Shown here in pieces: positions 12,052 to 23,608 of a stretch of 64,000 nucleotides of DNA. The notes under the pieces are model-generated. The model was not told where the DNA came from. It worked only from the letters and a program-made list of their open reading frames with translations, and made no database searches. Every line of letters starts with the position of its first letter. The first letter of the stretch is position 1. The position numbers were made by a program, and so were the translations under genes. The stretch is from Rostrohypoxylon terebratum (Eukaryota; Ascomycota; Sordariomycetes; Xylariales; Hypoxylaceae), in the NCBI GenBank assembly GCA_022497145.1, contig MU385856.1:62001-126000 (forward strand), in the 5' to 3' direction.

Positions 12052-13038
12052 ATGCCTATAATAAAAGAGGTAAGCTCTGAATCCTACTACATTTTTGTGA
12101 AAGATTTGGAAAACTACCTACCTAGGTCCTAGGGACCTAGGTATGCTGAGATTGAGACTGCTAACTTGGCATGAGGCTTTAGGCGCATGGCCCTGACGAA
12201 GATTGGTCTGGTTTGAAAGATGCCAAAGCTAGGCGCAAATTACAGACTCGATTAAATGTCCGCGCTCACCGTAAGTAGTTCGGCCATTTGCTTGCGTAGC
12301 CCTATTCCAATACTCATCGTTTCAGGAAGGCGAAAAGCCACGAAATCAGGGGTCGAAGCTCGTCCGGAATTCGATTGTACGATGCAAACGCCTTGTAACT
12401 TAGTCCAACAGTATACCCATTTGGAGGGAAACGAGACACAGAAACAATTGAACCCTATGGTTGCCGAGTTCCCAAGGTTAAGATTGCTAAACAGAAACGG
12501 ACGCAGTGTTTCCCAAGGCTCAGATCTTCTATTTCCATTAACCTCCGACCACTTAATTCCACTAGTGCAATATAATTTTGTCCGTGGTGTGTTAACCAAC
12601 ATGGCAATTCTGGGCTATCAGCACGCTTTTCCCCCAGAGTGTTCCCGTCACTGGAACAATATGCCGCTTTTCCCAGCCCCCTCCAATATTCCGGAGTCTT
12701 TGCAGCCTACAGCGCTGCAGCTTCGCACGCCCCATGAACCATGGATTGACTTGATTCCGGACAAACAGATGCGTGACAATACGATTCTCTTAACAGGAGC
12801 AGTTACACGCGAGGATATTGAGGAAGATGTGACAAGCTCCTTATTTGGCAAGGTGAAATTACTCGAGATAACTGGAGTCATAGCCTGGGATACACCTTGG
12901 GATACAGGTGGCTGGGAGCTCACAGAAGGGTTCATTAGAAAATGGCCATTTCTTGTGAAGCGCTGCTGGAAAATGCTTGAGTCCACAAATAGATGGCGAG
13001 CCATGCGAGACGAAGAACCATTAGCCATCGACTTATAA
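12052..13038 (+). CDS. bZIP-like transcription factor with DUF3425 domain
   Basis: Fungal-specific family combining a bZIP-type basic region with a C-terminal DUF3425 domain; members are putative transcription factors. Exons 12052-12069, 12183-12270 and 12326-13038 give 272 aa. Joining exons 2 and 3 produces DWSGLKDAKARRKLQTRLN followed by VRAHRRRK, the family's basic-region pattern (W-x-G-x-x-D-x-x-x-R-R-x-x-Q-N-R-x-x-x-R-x-x-R-R-R). Residue Thr replaces the usual Asn in QNR. No leucine-zipper heptads follow, so dimerisation is doubtful. DUF3425 marks are DHLIPLVQYNFVRGVLTNM, PWIDLIPDKQMRDN and a Trp-rich C-terminus (WDTPWDTGGWELTEGF). Exon 1 is only 18 nt and is the least certain part. The intron before exon 2 contains a CCTAGG cluster (12119-12147). 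Its targets are unknown. Confidence 0.85.
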
Positions 13039-13520
13039 ACCCAGACTCCAGAGTCCTAACCCATGGCAAAAGACTTGAATTAGATTATAGAACAGAGAAT
13101 ATGGGATGATATAAAATATGGAGATCAAAGACTACGTAGGTAGGTAGAGTTCAAAGACTAAAATTCAAAGACTAAAACTAGATTAACTTTCGCTAATAAC
13201 CTTTGGTCCTTTGACTTTGAAAATGCACTGCGGGGTGATGTGGGGGAGAAAGGGCAAGACGGATCTTATCTAATCGCGACTTTTGGGGCTGTCAGCTGGC
13301 CGCCAGTCCGAGGTCTTCCCAACTTCCAGGGTTCTGACTAGTCTGACAAGCTTCTTGATGTCTTAACTAACATATAACATATAACATATAACGTATACTT
13401 CTCTACATCTGTTTTTCTATATACATTGTATACACGCCGGTCTATCAAGGGTCATATGTGACCATTATTTCAATTTAATCATAATTTTTCGCCTTGAATA
13501 GGGAGGCTACCGTTGGTAGA
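13039..13520. other. spacer between bZIP-like and TBC genes
   Basis: No coding signal. It contains a short tandem repeat of ATAACAT type at about 13372-13392, followed by pyrimidine-rich sequence that probably belongs to the promoter or leader of the downstream TBC gene. Confidence 0.5.
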
Positions 13521-15994
13521 ATGAGATCTTTGGTCGAATTGACGTGAGTTTAGTCTTCACTTTTCATGCCCAAGTTTCCATTACAGAACGCAATCGTCAA
13601 CTAACGTACGTGTCTTTGTGCATATTCGTAGCACGCGATGGCAAGAGACCCTTAAGTACAGTACTAGCCTCAGAGATCTGCAGCAAGCTGTCAAAGATAA
13701 CGGCCCAAACAGCCCCTGCATCTCGGGATGTAGATCTGTCTGTTGGAAGGTTAGTTATTCTCAAAATGCGTGACCTTGGTTGATCTGATCTGATCTGGCC
13801 TAACCGGAACCTAGGCTTTTCTGCTGAGCCAGAGCACCGACCCTACAAGTTGGTCCAATACTATCTTGGAGTCACGAGGAACATATGCTTCTCTAAGAGA
13901 CCTCTATTTAAAATACATCAAGAATCCCGAATATCTCACCACCGCATCCTCTGACCCCCTGGCGGATGATGCTAATGTAAGGTCATTCCAAAAGTTGTCC
14001 TATACGTGACTAACTTAGCTTAGTCTCCTTGGAATACCTTTCGCCATGACGAATCTCTTAGGTCCGAAATCCTCCAGGATGTTCAACGTCTACCAGATGA
14101 GCCGTTTTATCATCAGGACCATATACAGACACTCATTCTAGATGTTCTTTTCATCTATTGTAAACTCAACCCAGTCATAGGCGGGTATCGCCAGGGCATG
14201 CATGAACTTCTCGCCCCTATTGTTTATGTCCTGGAGCAAGATTCCGTCGATCCAGCTAGCCTCGCTTCAGATTCCTCGGCAGACCCCAGAATGCTAGAAA
14301 TGTTAGATGCTTCCTTCATTGAACACGACGCATTCACCATTTTCTCTAGGGTTATGGATCGAGCGAGGTTGTTCTACGAGGTAGCTGAATCTCCAGCAAA
14401 CCCTCCTCTCACATCAATAATCCAGCCCTCTCCGACGTCTTCTATTGTAGAGAAGAGCCAGTATATCCATGAGGTTTGTTTATATAAAGTAGATCCGGAA
14501 CTCTCGACTCACCTGAAAAATATTGAAATTCTACCCCAAGTCTTTTTAATGTAAGCCACCACTCCTCTTATTTCTGTCCTCTTACTAACGTAGATCGCGG
14601 TATCTCGTAGCCGATGGATCCGTCTCTTGTTTAGCCGCGAATTTCCGTTTGATCAGATGCTTGTACTTTGGGATACCCTTTTTTCGGTAGATCCTTCATT
14701 TAAGTTGATAGATCTTGTCTGTACAGCAATGTTGATTAGAATTCGGTGGGACCGTAAGTCAATTATCATTCTTAAATGCGATACTGGTTATCTCTAATGA
14801 TCAACAGTCCTTAATGCTGATTATACGGTGGCATTGCAATTGTTACTGAGATATCCGCTTCCGCAACCTGACTATGGCCCGCATACATTTATTGACGATG
14901 CGGTATATCTAAGAGATCATTTAGATCCAGCTGGGGGTTCTGCACTAATAGCGAAATATACCGGAAAGCATCCCTCGCCGCCCGGAACCGACTCAGGGAC
15001 GTCTACCCCAAAAAGCTCGGCCTCAAATATAAGGCGTAGATTGGCCGGTGCTAGGTCGCCACTATCTCCCTCTCGCTTTAAGCCACCACAGGCTAGCATG
15101 GAAGCGTTATTTCAAGGCGCGGCTAAGAACGTTCTTGAAAGAGGAGAGAAGCTTGGTATAAACCAAGCGGTACGCGATGCTATGGTGGAGATACGCCGCA
15201 ATGTTCAAGAAGCGAAGAGCTCTATGAAGGCTAGTCGAGAACTCTTCGCCGAACCAGGATCTAACAGCACAGCGGTACGATCTGTAGCAATGTTAGATCG
15301 GAGGAATAAGCGGTTAGCGGCATTACTGGAGGAGCCGATTTCCTCTCTCAGAAACCTCTCAAGTTCCGGTCTAGAAGATAAACAAAAGGTTCAGGATACC
15401 CTTGATATTGCCGCCGCCAGAATACAGTTTATCAAGATTTACCTAGAAGATTCCACCATAGCTCTTCCAGACGAGGAAGAGCCTGCATCGTCGATCTCAT
15501 CAGGAACGCCACCAAGCGGTGGAATTAATGCCGATGCCGACCTAGGATCACCCCTCAGCGACGCTGTGGCTGCGATGGCGCTCAACCCACCAATGCCAGT
15601 ATCCGACACCAAGACTCCGGCGAACTCAACTCCGGCTGATGCACCTAAAGTAGACCCAGACAAGATGGAAACCGATGACCCCCTAGACGCTGGAACAACG
15701 TCAGTAGATAAAAAGCCAGAGCGTCCGCAAGCACCCGTACCAACACGGTCGCATATAGCGCAATCTTCCTTCTCGTGGATGCTAGAACCCGACAGCTCGT
15801 CTTCCTCACAGAACACGCCGATCTTCCCATCGAAATCGAACAACTCGCATCGGAAGAGACCATCCGCGAACGCGAACCACGAGCGCACGGCGTTCCTGTT
15901 CGGGGAGGTATCCGCCGATGAGACCGGCCAGGCTGTACTTCCCGAAAACATATTCGACTTGGAGGAGATGCGGAATTCGAAGCCGAAGACATGA
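13521..15994 (+). CDS. TBC-domain Rab GTPase-activating protein, TBC1D5-like
   Basis: Rab GAP with a TBC domain most like TBC1D5, which acts on Rab7-type GTPases with retromer at endosomes. Six exons: 13521-13543, 13632-13749, 13815-13976, 14024-14550, 14611-14753, 14808-15994 (719 aa). Each junction restores TBC sequence, for example ending RSVCWK before AFLLSQ, and PQVFLI before RWIRLLFSREFPFDQM. The catalytic pair is visible: arginine finger R123 in ILQDVQR and glutamine finger Q158 in YRQGMHELLAPIVYVLEQD. The TBC domain covers about residues 15-345. The rest is a Ser/Pro-rich tail with a predicted helical segment (EALFQGAAKNVLERGEKLG) and a closing acidic motif NIFDLEEMR. Human TBC1D5 also has a long disordered tail. 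The 23-nt first exon depends on one splice choice. Confidence 0.92.
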
Positions 15995-16948
15995 GGTGAT
16001 GTAGACTCGAGGTCATTTAAAGAAGATAGACACAAGTAATGTGTATCAAGATTGACGAGATCATGTAACATGGCAGTATACGGACCTATCCATATTTGCG
16101 GAATAATACAACATTGCATAGTCCATAATGCTACATACATAGCCTTTGGCGATGCCTCTACACCAAAGTACCCGTTATCTTACACATCTAGTCAAATTTG
16201 AGATATAAATTGCCTTCGGTGCAGTCTTTAGGCATATACAGCTACCAAACATTTGCTCATTGCAGCCATACCATCTCTCGTAGTTACCTCGACAGCCCCT
16301 AATGCCAGACAAAACGGAAGAGGAAATGTTGCACACGCAGACATTGCAAATGGCCAATATATCCCAGTTCATCCATTTTTTAAGAAAGTAATTCATGAAA
16401 ATTCGCCGCTACACCTAGTAATTCCCCAGCCCCCCAGGACAGGAAATCATGAAACCCCCAAAAGAGAGAAATAAAAATCCCAAAGTCTCATTACCAAAAG
16501 CCTGCCATTCTTGGGGATTTTTAATGTCGTGAACCTACTCAGAACTCCGCGCCAGATAGTATATATATATATGCTGATATCCCGCCATTGCAGCTCTTAC
16601 CTGCTCTAGAGAAAAAACAACAACAGGGAAAGGAAAATGAAACTTTTTAAGAATAAGGGAGGGTGGAGCGAGAGAGAGAGGGGGAGAGAGAAATCCGGTA
16701 TTTCTTGCTTGCTTTCCATATGTGTGTATCTTCGTGCTACTTCCCTACTCCCGAATTTGCAATCAGTTCCTGAGAGCTGGGTATCATGTAAAATTTGTGT
16801 CTTCATTCCCCAATCATGTGCCCCTATTCTCTAGTGCAGTCTAGCCCGTAAACCAACCCTGTCGTACAGTTCTGCACCGAAAGCACAACCCCTATGGACT
16901 ACCCCTAAACCTCACGGAGTAATACGCCTGACTATCCTTGTTATGCCT
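15995..16948. other. convergent spacer, no gene seen
   Basis: This lies between the convergent TBC and PAS-kinase genes, so it should hold both 3' untranslated regions. It contains a (TA)n run at 16560-16572 and a purine-rich GGAGAGAGAG tract near 16660-16692. The small frames on both strands match nothing known. Confidence 0.55.
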
Positions 16949-19900
16949 TCATTCCGTCTGGCACCATGGGTGCTCGAGCACTTGCTCAATGTCATATCGT
17001 TGTGAAACATCGCGATCAAGCATGCGCCGGATGAGATCAATACTCTCGTCACTGATCACGTAGGGTACCCTCAGATCGCGATCCATGATTTCGTCAATAC
17101 TGTAAAACGGATTTTCCTTGTAGATGATGGTGTAAAGGAGTATCCCTAGAGCCCAAACGTCTTGCTCTTTACCGCCGTATGGCTTTCCCGCTAGCACCTC
17201 TGGCGCTGCATAATCTACGGACAATTGTCATGTTAGTTTATGCACAGACATAAAAGTTGCGGAGTGGTGAACATACCGATGGTGCCCACAAAGACATCAA
17301 AGGGCCCACTCTTGATGTACGCTGCACTTCCAAAGTCAATCAGCTTGATGTTTCCTTCACCGTCTAAAATGACATTCTCATCTTTGATATCCCGATGAAC
17401 TACTTTCGCTCTTGTATGGAGATGATGTATTGCTCGGGCGACCTGGACGAAAATGCTTCGGCATTCATCTTCTTCCATGTTTGTTCGAAGTTCGATGTAA
17501 TCGAATAGGTCCATCCCTGGATATCCGTGGGGCGCCATTTCGATATAGTAATTGACCTCGTCCTCGAAGAAATCTTCCATCTCTACGATGTTGGGGTGTT
17601 TGAAGCCATCCCGTCGTAGGTAGTCCAAGACGTGTATCTCGAGGGGCACTGTGCCGAGGCGCCGATCTCTAGTCCATGTGTCCACAAGAATCCGTCGCTT
17701 TGTTACATACTTCAGAACAACCTTCTTTCCACTTCCGTATTTATACCGTGCTAATTTGACCTGACCATAGGCACCCTGACCCATATCTTCAAGTATCACG
17801 AAATCATCGATCGTCTTCTTCCGCGCTGGGGCTTCAACTGGAGGCGCTGCTGTCGGTGGTGATTTTCCCGACTGTCTCGATACCCCTGTGAGTTTCGCAG
17901 CCGCATTCATTGCCACGACTTTGAGCTGTTGTGACAGAGCGGACGCAGTAGAGGATGGTCTTGATTTCGCCTCTTCCGAATCTGAGCCTATGTCCTGCGG
18001 TGTATGTGCCGGCGTTTGGCCGGGGGACGGTTGGTGCAAAGGTGAAACTGCCCCGGATAGATCAGGCGATTTAGGAGTGATTGCCGATTTCATAATGGAT
18101 GCGTGTAGATGTCTGGAGTATGTTATCCATAAGGCGTAAACGACTTCTGACTCGACGTCCCCCAGAACTTCTTCGCTGGATTGAGATTCGTCATCGCTTG
18201 AACTTGAATCATTACCAGATTTCTTCTCACTCTTAACGACTCTCATCTGGACATCTATCTTAAGTTCTGTGCCATCGCGATGTTTCGCTGGAAGGCCGTC
18301 CGGGTTCGGAAAATTGGCAGCTGCGTCTGGTCTATTATCGTGCAGGGCTAGCAAAACAGACGCCTTTCTGAAGCTATGTTCAGGAACGACTATGCCGTCA
18401 TGAAGTTGGACTCCATCATGATCCACTAATATCTCGAGGACTTTATCAAAGTCCGGTATGAGGTTACAGATCGACTGGCCCTCTGGTTTCTCGTAACCGA
18501 AAAGCGCCCCACAGAATGCGGAATTTGAGCTCTTGATCTTGAGAGTATCTGGCGATACTACGATAATTCCCGCAATATGCGGGAAACTCGAAATACGAAG
18601 TTCGGGCTGACCTCTTGTCTGAGAGACTATAGTAGGAATGTTGACTTTATCACCATTTCGACAAGTGAAATATTTGCGTTTCGAGATTTGTGCGTAGTCG
18701 ATGGCGCCATACCTAGGATCGATACCTTGGCGAGGAATGCGAGGGATCAATTTACCGACATCCATACCAGGTCGCATGTTCTCCTCTCCCCATATCGGCC
18801 CCGTATCGCCTGATATTTTGGTGACAATTCCGTCTTCGTCAAGGCTCACTAGGGCTACATCTTCATGGATTTCCTCGAGAACCCAGATCAAGCCTACTTT
18901 CTTCTCCTTCACCCACAAACTTGCAGAGCCTGTTGCTCCGTTGCGTTTCTGTATAGGAACGACGTCGCCACAAAGTAATACTCCCCTAGATTTTGAATTG
19001 CGATGATTTACCCCTCGAGGTTTCGAAGGAGTAGTGTCTCCACTGTGAACTGTCTGAGCGCGTAGGGCTGGGGCTTTCGGACGCTGTGACCGAGAGTTAG
19101 GTTTACTCAACAAATGTGCCGTGATGCCGCCGCGTCCACCCAGCAGAGACGAGCCGGCAGAAGGAATAGGCGGAGGTGCAGACTCCGCGGGTTCCTGGCT
19201 TACGTCGTGAGGATCAGCACGGAGAAGTCTGTTCTCTAGCCAAGAACGCCTCTCTTCTTGTACGACCTCGAGGATACCCATCTTGCGAACTTCAGCTTTC
19301 GTCACACCAAAGACGAGACAGGCTAGGTCATTAGCAGCTAATATAGTCCACGGAGGTTTGGATTCGGTTGTGAAGATGGCCTGTGCTGCCGGAACCCATC
19401 GAGTTGCATGACCGTGTACCGAGGGTCCTAATCCGGGCGTATTGAGCCCCGAGCCCATAGCCAAAGGCGGAAGGGTTGGAGACACCAACGCAGCGGAATA
19501 TCCTTCAGAAGATGCGGCGAGGAATGGCTGTGCCATGGTATCCATGAGTTTCTGTTGCATTTCAGCAGACACTACATCCGTATATGTCCTCCGTAGACTC
19601 GGGCGCCGGGATGGCGGCGGAGACGTTTGTGCCGTGGTACCGCTTTCATTGGTCGGCGTTCTCGAAGAGTTCTCGGAATCCGTTTGGTCCTGTATAATAT
19701 CCACTTGCTTGGGCTTGGGCTTGTCCTCCTCACTCTCCGCAGATTTCATCGTAGGATGAGAGGCCTGGTTCGCGATAGGTTTCGCATGATCAGTCGGAGA
19801 TACCATTGGCGTCACAAAGGACTCGGGGCTGCTTGTCCTTGGTATTGGTATAAAGTCTTTCTCGAATACATTATCGTGAGAGACTCGGGCCGGGCCGGTC

Positions 19901-21067
19901 AACGGTCCTGGGGCGACAGACGAGTCGGCATTTGGTAGGTTTCCTGCTCCAACGAGCTGTGCCCTGGCAAGTAGATCAAGCAAATGCTGTGTTTCTACAT
20001 CTCCGGAAAGTCTTGCCTGTGCGCTAGCAATGCCGGCGGCATTCGAAGACATAGACCATCCCATACGGTCTTTCATAAACTCTATGGATCTTTTCAGCAC
20101 ATTCTGGCGGTTATGTATGAACTCTTCGGACTGGTGAGCGAAGGAGAATGAGTGTAACGACTCGGAAGGAAAGCGGGACAGGTCTTCGGAGAAATTGGGA
20201 GAGGCGGGGCCGGGCGTCAATGGGGTTTGTTGTCCGGAAGGCAACATCATGGTCATAGAAGTGGAACGAGGAAGGCCAGTAGAGGGACTTCGCGAAGAAA
20301 CGGCGGTTGAAGGCAATGTAGGGGTACGCGGAGTAGGATGCTGACGGATGCGTCGTAAACCGGATATGCCCAATCCATGGTCATGTTCGGTGATAATTGG
20401 AGATCTGGATTTTTGGAACACCCATACTATTAGTAACTATTGACCTGTTCTGATTTAATAAGTGTATAAGCTTGTGGGTTTTGGAATGTTTCTCTTTTTC
20501 CTTCTTTTTTTTCTTTTTTCTCTCCTCTCCTTTTTTGTACTTTTCTTGGCAGGCGTTGCAGGGCGTTGCAGGGCGTCGAGAGGCGTTGGTGGTCGGGAGT
20601 TTCGGTGTGTGCAATGAAGCGGCTGAGCATAAATCCATGTGACGCTGCCCTGCCGAGAGGGTGGTGTACGTAGGTAGGAATATTATCCCTTCCCCGTTGT
20701 GGCCGGGTACCTATTCTTGGGATGCCTCATTCATGTAAAAGAAGCACTAGAAGACGTACCTTGTGATTTGGTCAGATTCTGTCACACCTGATCCGGTGTC
20801 AAAAGAAAACCTCAACCTTGGCTTCTCAGGAAATTCAGCCACAACAGCGAGATTCCCGGTGCTACGGTTCTTAGGTAATCGCAATGGAGCAGAGAGCTTG
20901 CTGCTCCTCGTGGAGCCACGTCCGCGTTGTGGTTCTTGGTCTCCATCTTGATTTATATTCTCGTCGCCTTGTTGGTGGACAGCGGGATCAGTGGCCATGG
21001 GCATGAGAGTATGATGCGGATGCGTCGTTTCAGCCTCGAAACTCACCGCAGTCCTGGTTTCCACCAT
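16949..21067 (-). CDS. PSK1: PAS-domain serine/threonine kinase (PAS kinase)
   Basis: PAS kinase, a nutrient-sensing kinase that in yeast (Psk1/Psk2) couples carbon status to glycogen synthesis, translation and cell-wall glucan. Three exons: 20760-21067, 17277-20404, 16949-17214 (1233 aa). Intron 2 joins VFVGTI to DYAAPEVL. Intron 1 (355 bp) joins SDQIT and R to SPIITEHDHGLG; its 3' site was chosen because no in-frame ATG exists upstream of exon 2. PAS-like regions lie about residues 435-500 (PWTILAANDLACLVFG) and 720-785 (GIIVVSPDTLKIKSSNSAF). The kinase domain spans 971-1233: glycine loop GQGAYGQV, lysine K1001, HRDIKDEN with D1108, DFG at 1126-1128. The link between them is Ser-rich. All catalytic residues are present. 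The start at 21067 is the first of several nearby in-frame Met codons. Confidence 0.93.
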
Positions 21068-23608
21068 GAATCTGTTTCATAATTGACGAATATCAATAGA
21101 ATATTTGTGCTACGACCCGCGCGCGCAAGAAGATCGAATAGAGACCGCGGGGGAAGGAAAAAGGAAGCGAAGAAAAAAAGAGAGAGAAAGAAAAGATCGA
21201 TATGTATGAATACGGGTATGGGGTGTATGGGTATTGGATATCGTCAAAACAAAAGATGGTTGGATAGTTAGACGTATGAATAGACGTATGAATAGACGTA
21301 TGGTATGTTGATGAGGGTAGGGTGTAATGTGTAATAGTACGGTAATCTTAAAAAGTAAGCTGACAGGCGGGAGGCGGGCGCGGGGTTAATGGGTTAATGG
21401 GCAATCTGATTGAATCAAGTTAAGACTACCAGATGCCAGATGGATTGAGAAGAGAAAAAAAAATAAAGATTGAAATAATTGGGACAAGTGGAAACCTGGA
21501 ACCTGTTGGGTCGGGAATAGCCTTTTCCTTTCTTTAGGTAACTACAACTTGGGCACTATTAAAAACGCTCACCCTCGTAGTCACTGCCTAAGGAGATACA
21601 ACATTACAACATACCTACCTTGCCTCAGCCTGTCAAGTAATACTACTAGGTATGTACAATACTAATAGTAGGTACTAGGTAGTAGGCTTTCCAGGTTGCG
21701 CTTTGCGCTTTTGCGGGCTCCTACCTGCGCAACCTCCTGCGGGCTGCAGTCGGGTTGGTTCAAAGTTGGTGGGGGTTCAAGGTTACCTTAGGTACGGTTT
21801 GGTTTGCCGACACTCGGCTTCCAACAGCCTAGATCCAAGCACGTTTAAACAGGTGCTACGGCACTGGTCAACTGGGGGCGCGCGCGCTGTTCGTTGAAAG
21901 CTGGGGAACCCTTGGCCGTCGCCTGATAGGTTCCGCTGAACTCTAACATACTGACATACCAACTTTCGACTGATCGTTCCATTTCTTGTGTTCTTAATGT
22001 GAACAGATGAGTCTTCGAGAAAGAAAAAAAGACAGTATGCGAAGAATTATCTGTAGGGGAGAATCTATCTATGATTCCACGTATCTGCTAAAAGAACAGG
22101 ATGTTTGCATTCTCTGATGTAACTACTTAAGTAGCTGTACAACACCTAAAATGGAGTAGGTTCTTCCAAGTCATTGACTGATGTAATGGAATTTATTTGG
22201 AGTCACACAACCATAGATTAGTCCGAACCTTGAACTCTCAGGGTCTTCTTTTCGAGTAACACAAGCTCTCCAAGTCCTAAAAACCAATGCGGGTTGCCAT
22301 TAGTACGTAATGAATATCGCGAACGCTTTTGATAGGTACCTATTAGGCTGCTAGGTACCTAGGTAGGTAGCCTCGCAACACACAGCCCTGGAGAAGGGAG
22401 AGAAAAATCACATTTCGAGATTATCAGCGTATGTTTTCCGGCGCATATTCCCAATGTATCTCGGACATTTCGTATTAAAAAAAAAACACTGCCGAATAAT
22501 TCAAGGCGTTCTACTCATCTACTCAGTATGAACCGCCGCCGATGATGTCAATCAGCAGGATACACACCACTGGTCACAGAGGACTAGTTTATTACCTTGC
22601 ATAATCCGGTTCCCCTATCTGGTTAGCTTTTACCCAAGGATGGGCGCCTCTGGCAGCTGCAAGATGGCGACCATGGTGATGACATACAGCAGCTTTGATG
22701 CGACAGTATACATTTAACATTGAAAGCATCGGCCGTGGCGAGCTAGGTCCGAATAGCTGCATGTAGCTATCCGCAGATGCTGTACATCTTCCTAGTTGGG
22801 GGGTTTCTGGTTTTGATTTTTTAATATGAATGTTTGCTAAGTATATTTTTCGAAACAATATGAAACTAGACTTGGGTATTCTCTCTCGCCTTGTCCCCCT
22901 TCCCCTATTTATCTTGTGCTCATACACAAGCTACACTGTAACTAGCGTAGCAGCATCAACCAGTAAACCAAACATGTGAGTGGCCAAAGTCACCCTTTTT
23001 AACAGCTTTGATAGAAGTGTAGTTGCTGCGAACTGCTTCGTGAGAAAGTTCCGTATTTATCTCCGGGAGACTCGTGTGAGCCGTAAAGTTATCTCCTGGA
23101 GTATATAACCCCCGTCCAAGAACGTAAAACTCCGCGGTTTGTCCCATCCTACCTGCATGCTGCTTCTCGTTTAGAGCCTGCACATTCCGAACCCACACAA
23201 GCCCGTTTTCCCCCCCTTAACGCCATGCATGCATTTGTAAGAAATGTAACTCCTGCCGCCGCCGCCGCCGTCACCACCGCCTATGATTTCCTTCCAAGAC
23301 TTTCCAACCCCAACCCCTCCCTAGAATTTCTAGTATTCCGCCAGAATACGGAACACCTGCTTTGAATCCTCATTGCCTAGTATACAACTTATATACGTGA
23401 CGAATAGGGCATACCCTCTTGTCACCATGCAACTCGATTTTGGAGTTGCGGGGGGTCGGCGCGGTCCATTGGAAACCACCCAGCTGATTGGATATATATA
23501 ATCGGAAACGTGTGCCGATGTTATCGTGTCGTTTGACTCATGTAGTTAGTTGAAGTTTGCTCGTACCTCGTAGCGTTTTAACATTTGGTGTATCGTGTCT
23601 AGTAAGCC
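21068..23608. other. 2.5-kb spacer, no gene recognised
   Basis: Upstream of the PAS kinase: pyrimidine- and purine-rich tracts, a 12-bp tandem repeat at 21268-21302, TAGTA/CTAGGTA-type repeats around 21640-21680 and 22333-22370, and a CCG-triplet run near 23257-23270. Minus-strand frames 22592-22927 and 22956-23198 precede no splice-consistent exon and match no family. They probably lie in the 3' region of the phosphodiesterase gene or in non-coding DNA. Confidence 0.5.
21268..21302. repeat. 12-bp tandem repeat, about 2.8 copies
   Basis: The unit TAGACGTATGAA is repeated with almost no divergence, in the spacer upstream of the PAS-kinase gene. Near-identical copies suggest recent slippage. 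Confidence 0.85.

Noticed and set aside
15439..16140. 233-codon minus-strand open frame
   Set aside because: It is antisense to the last TBC1D5-like exon, and the sense frame is supported by family motifs and splice joins.
20381..20638. 85-codon minus-strand frame upstream of PAS-kinase exon 2
   Set aside because: It lies mostly in the intron and is Lys/Glu-rich from a purine tract. The splice from 20760 to 20404 gives a better frame.
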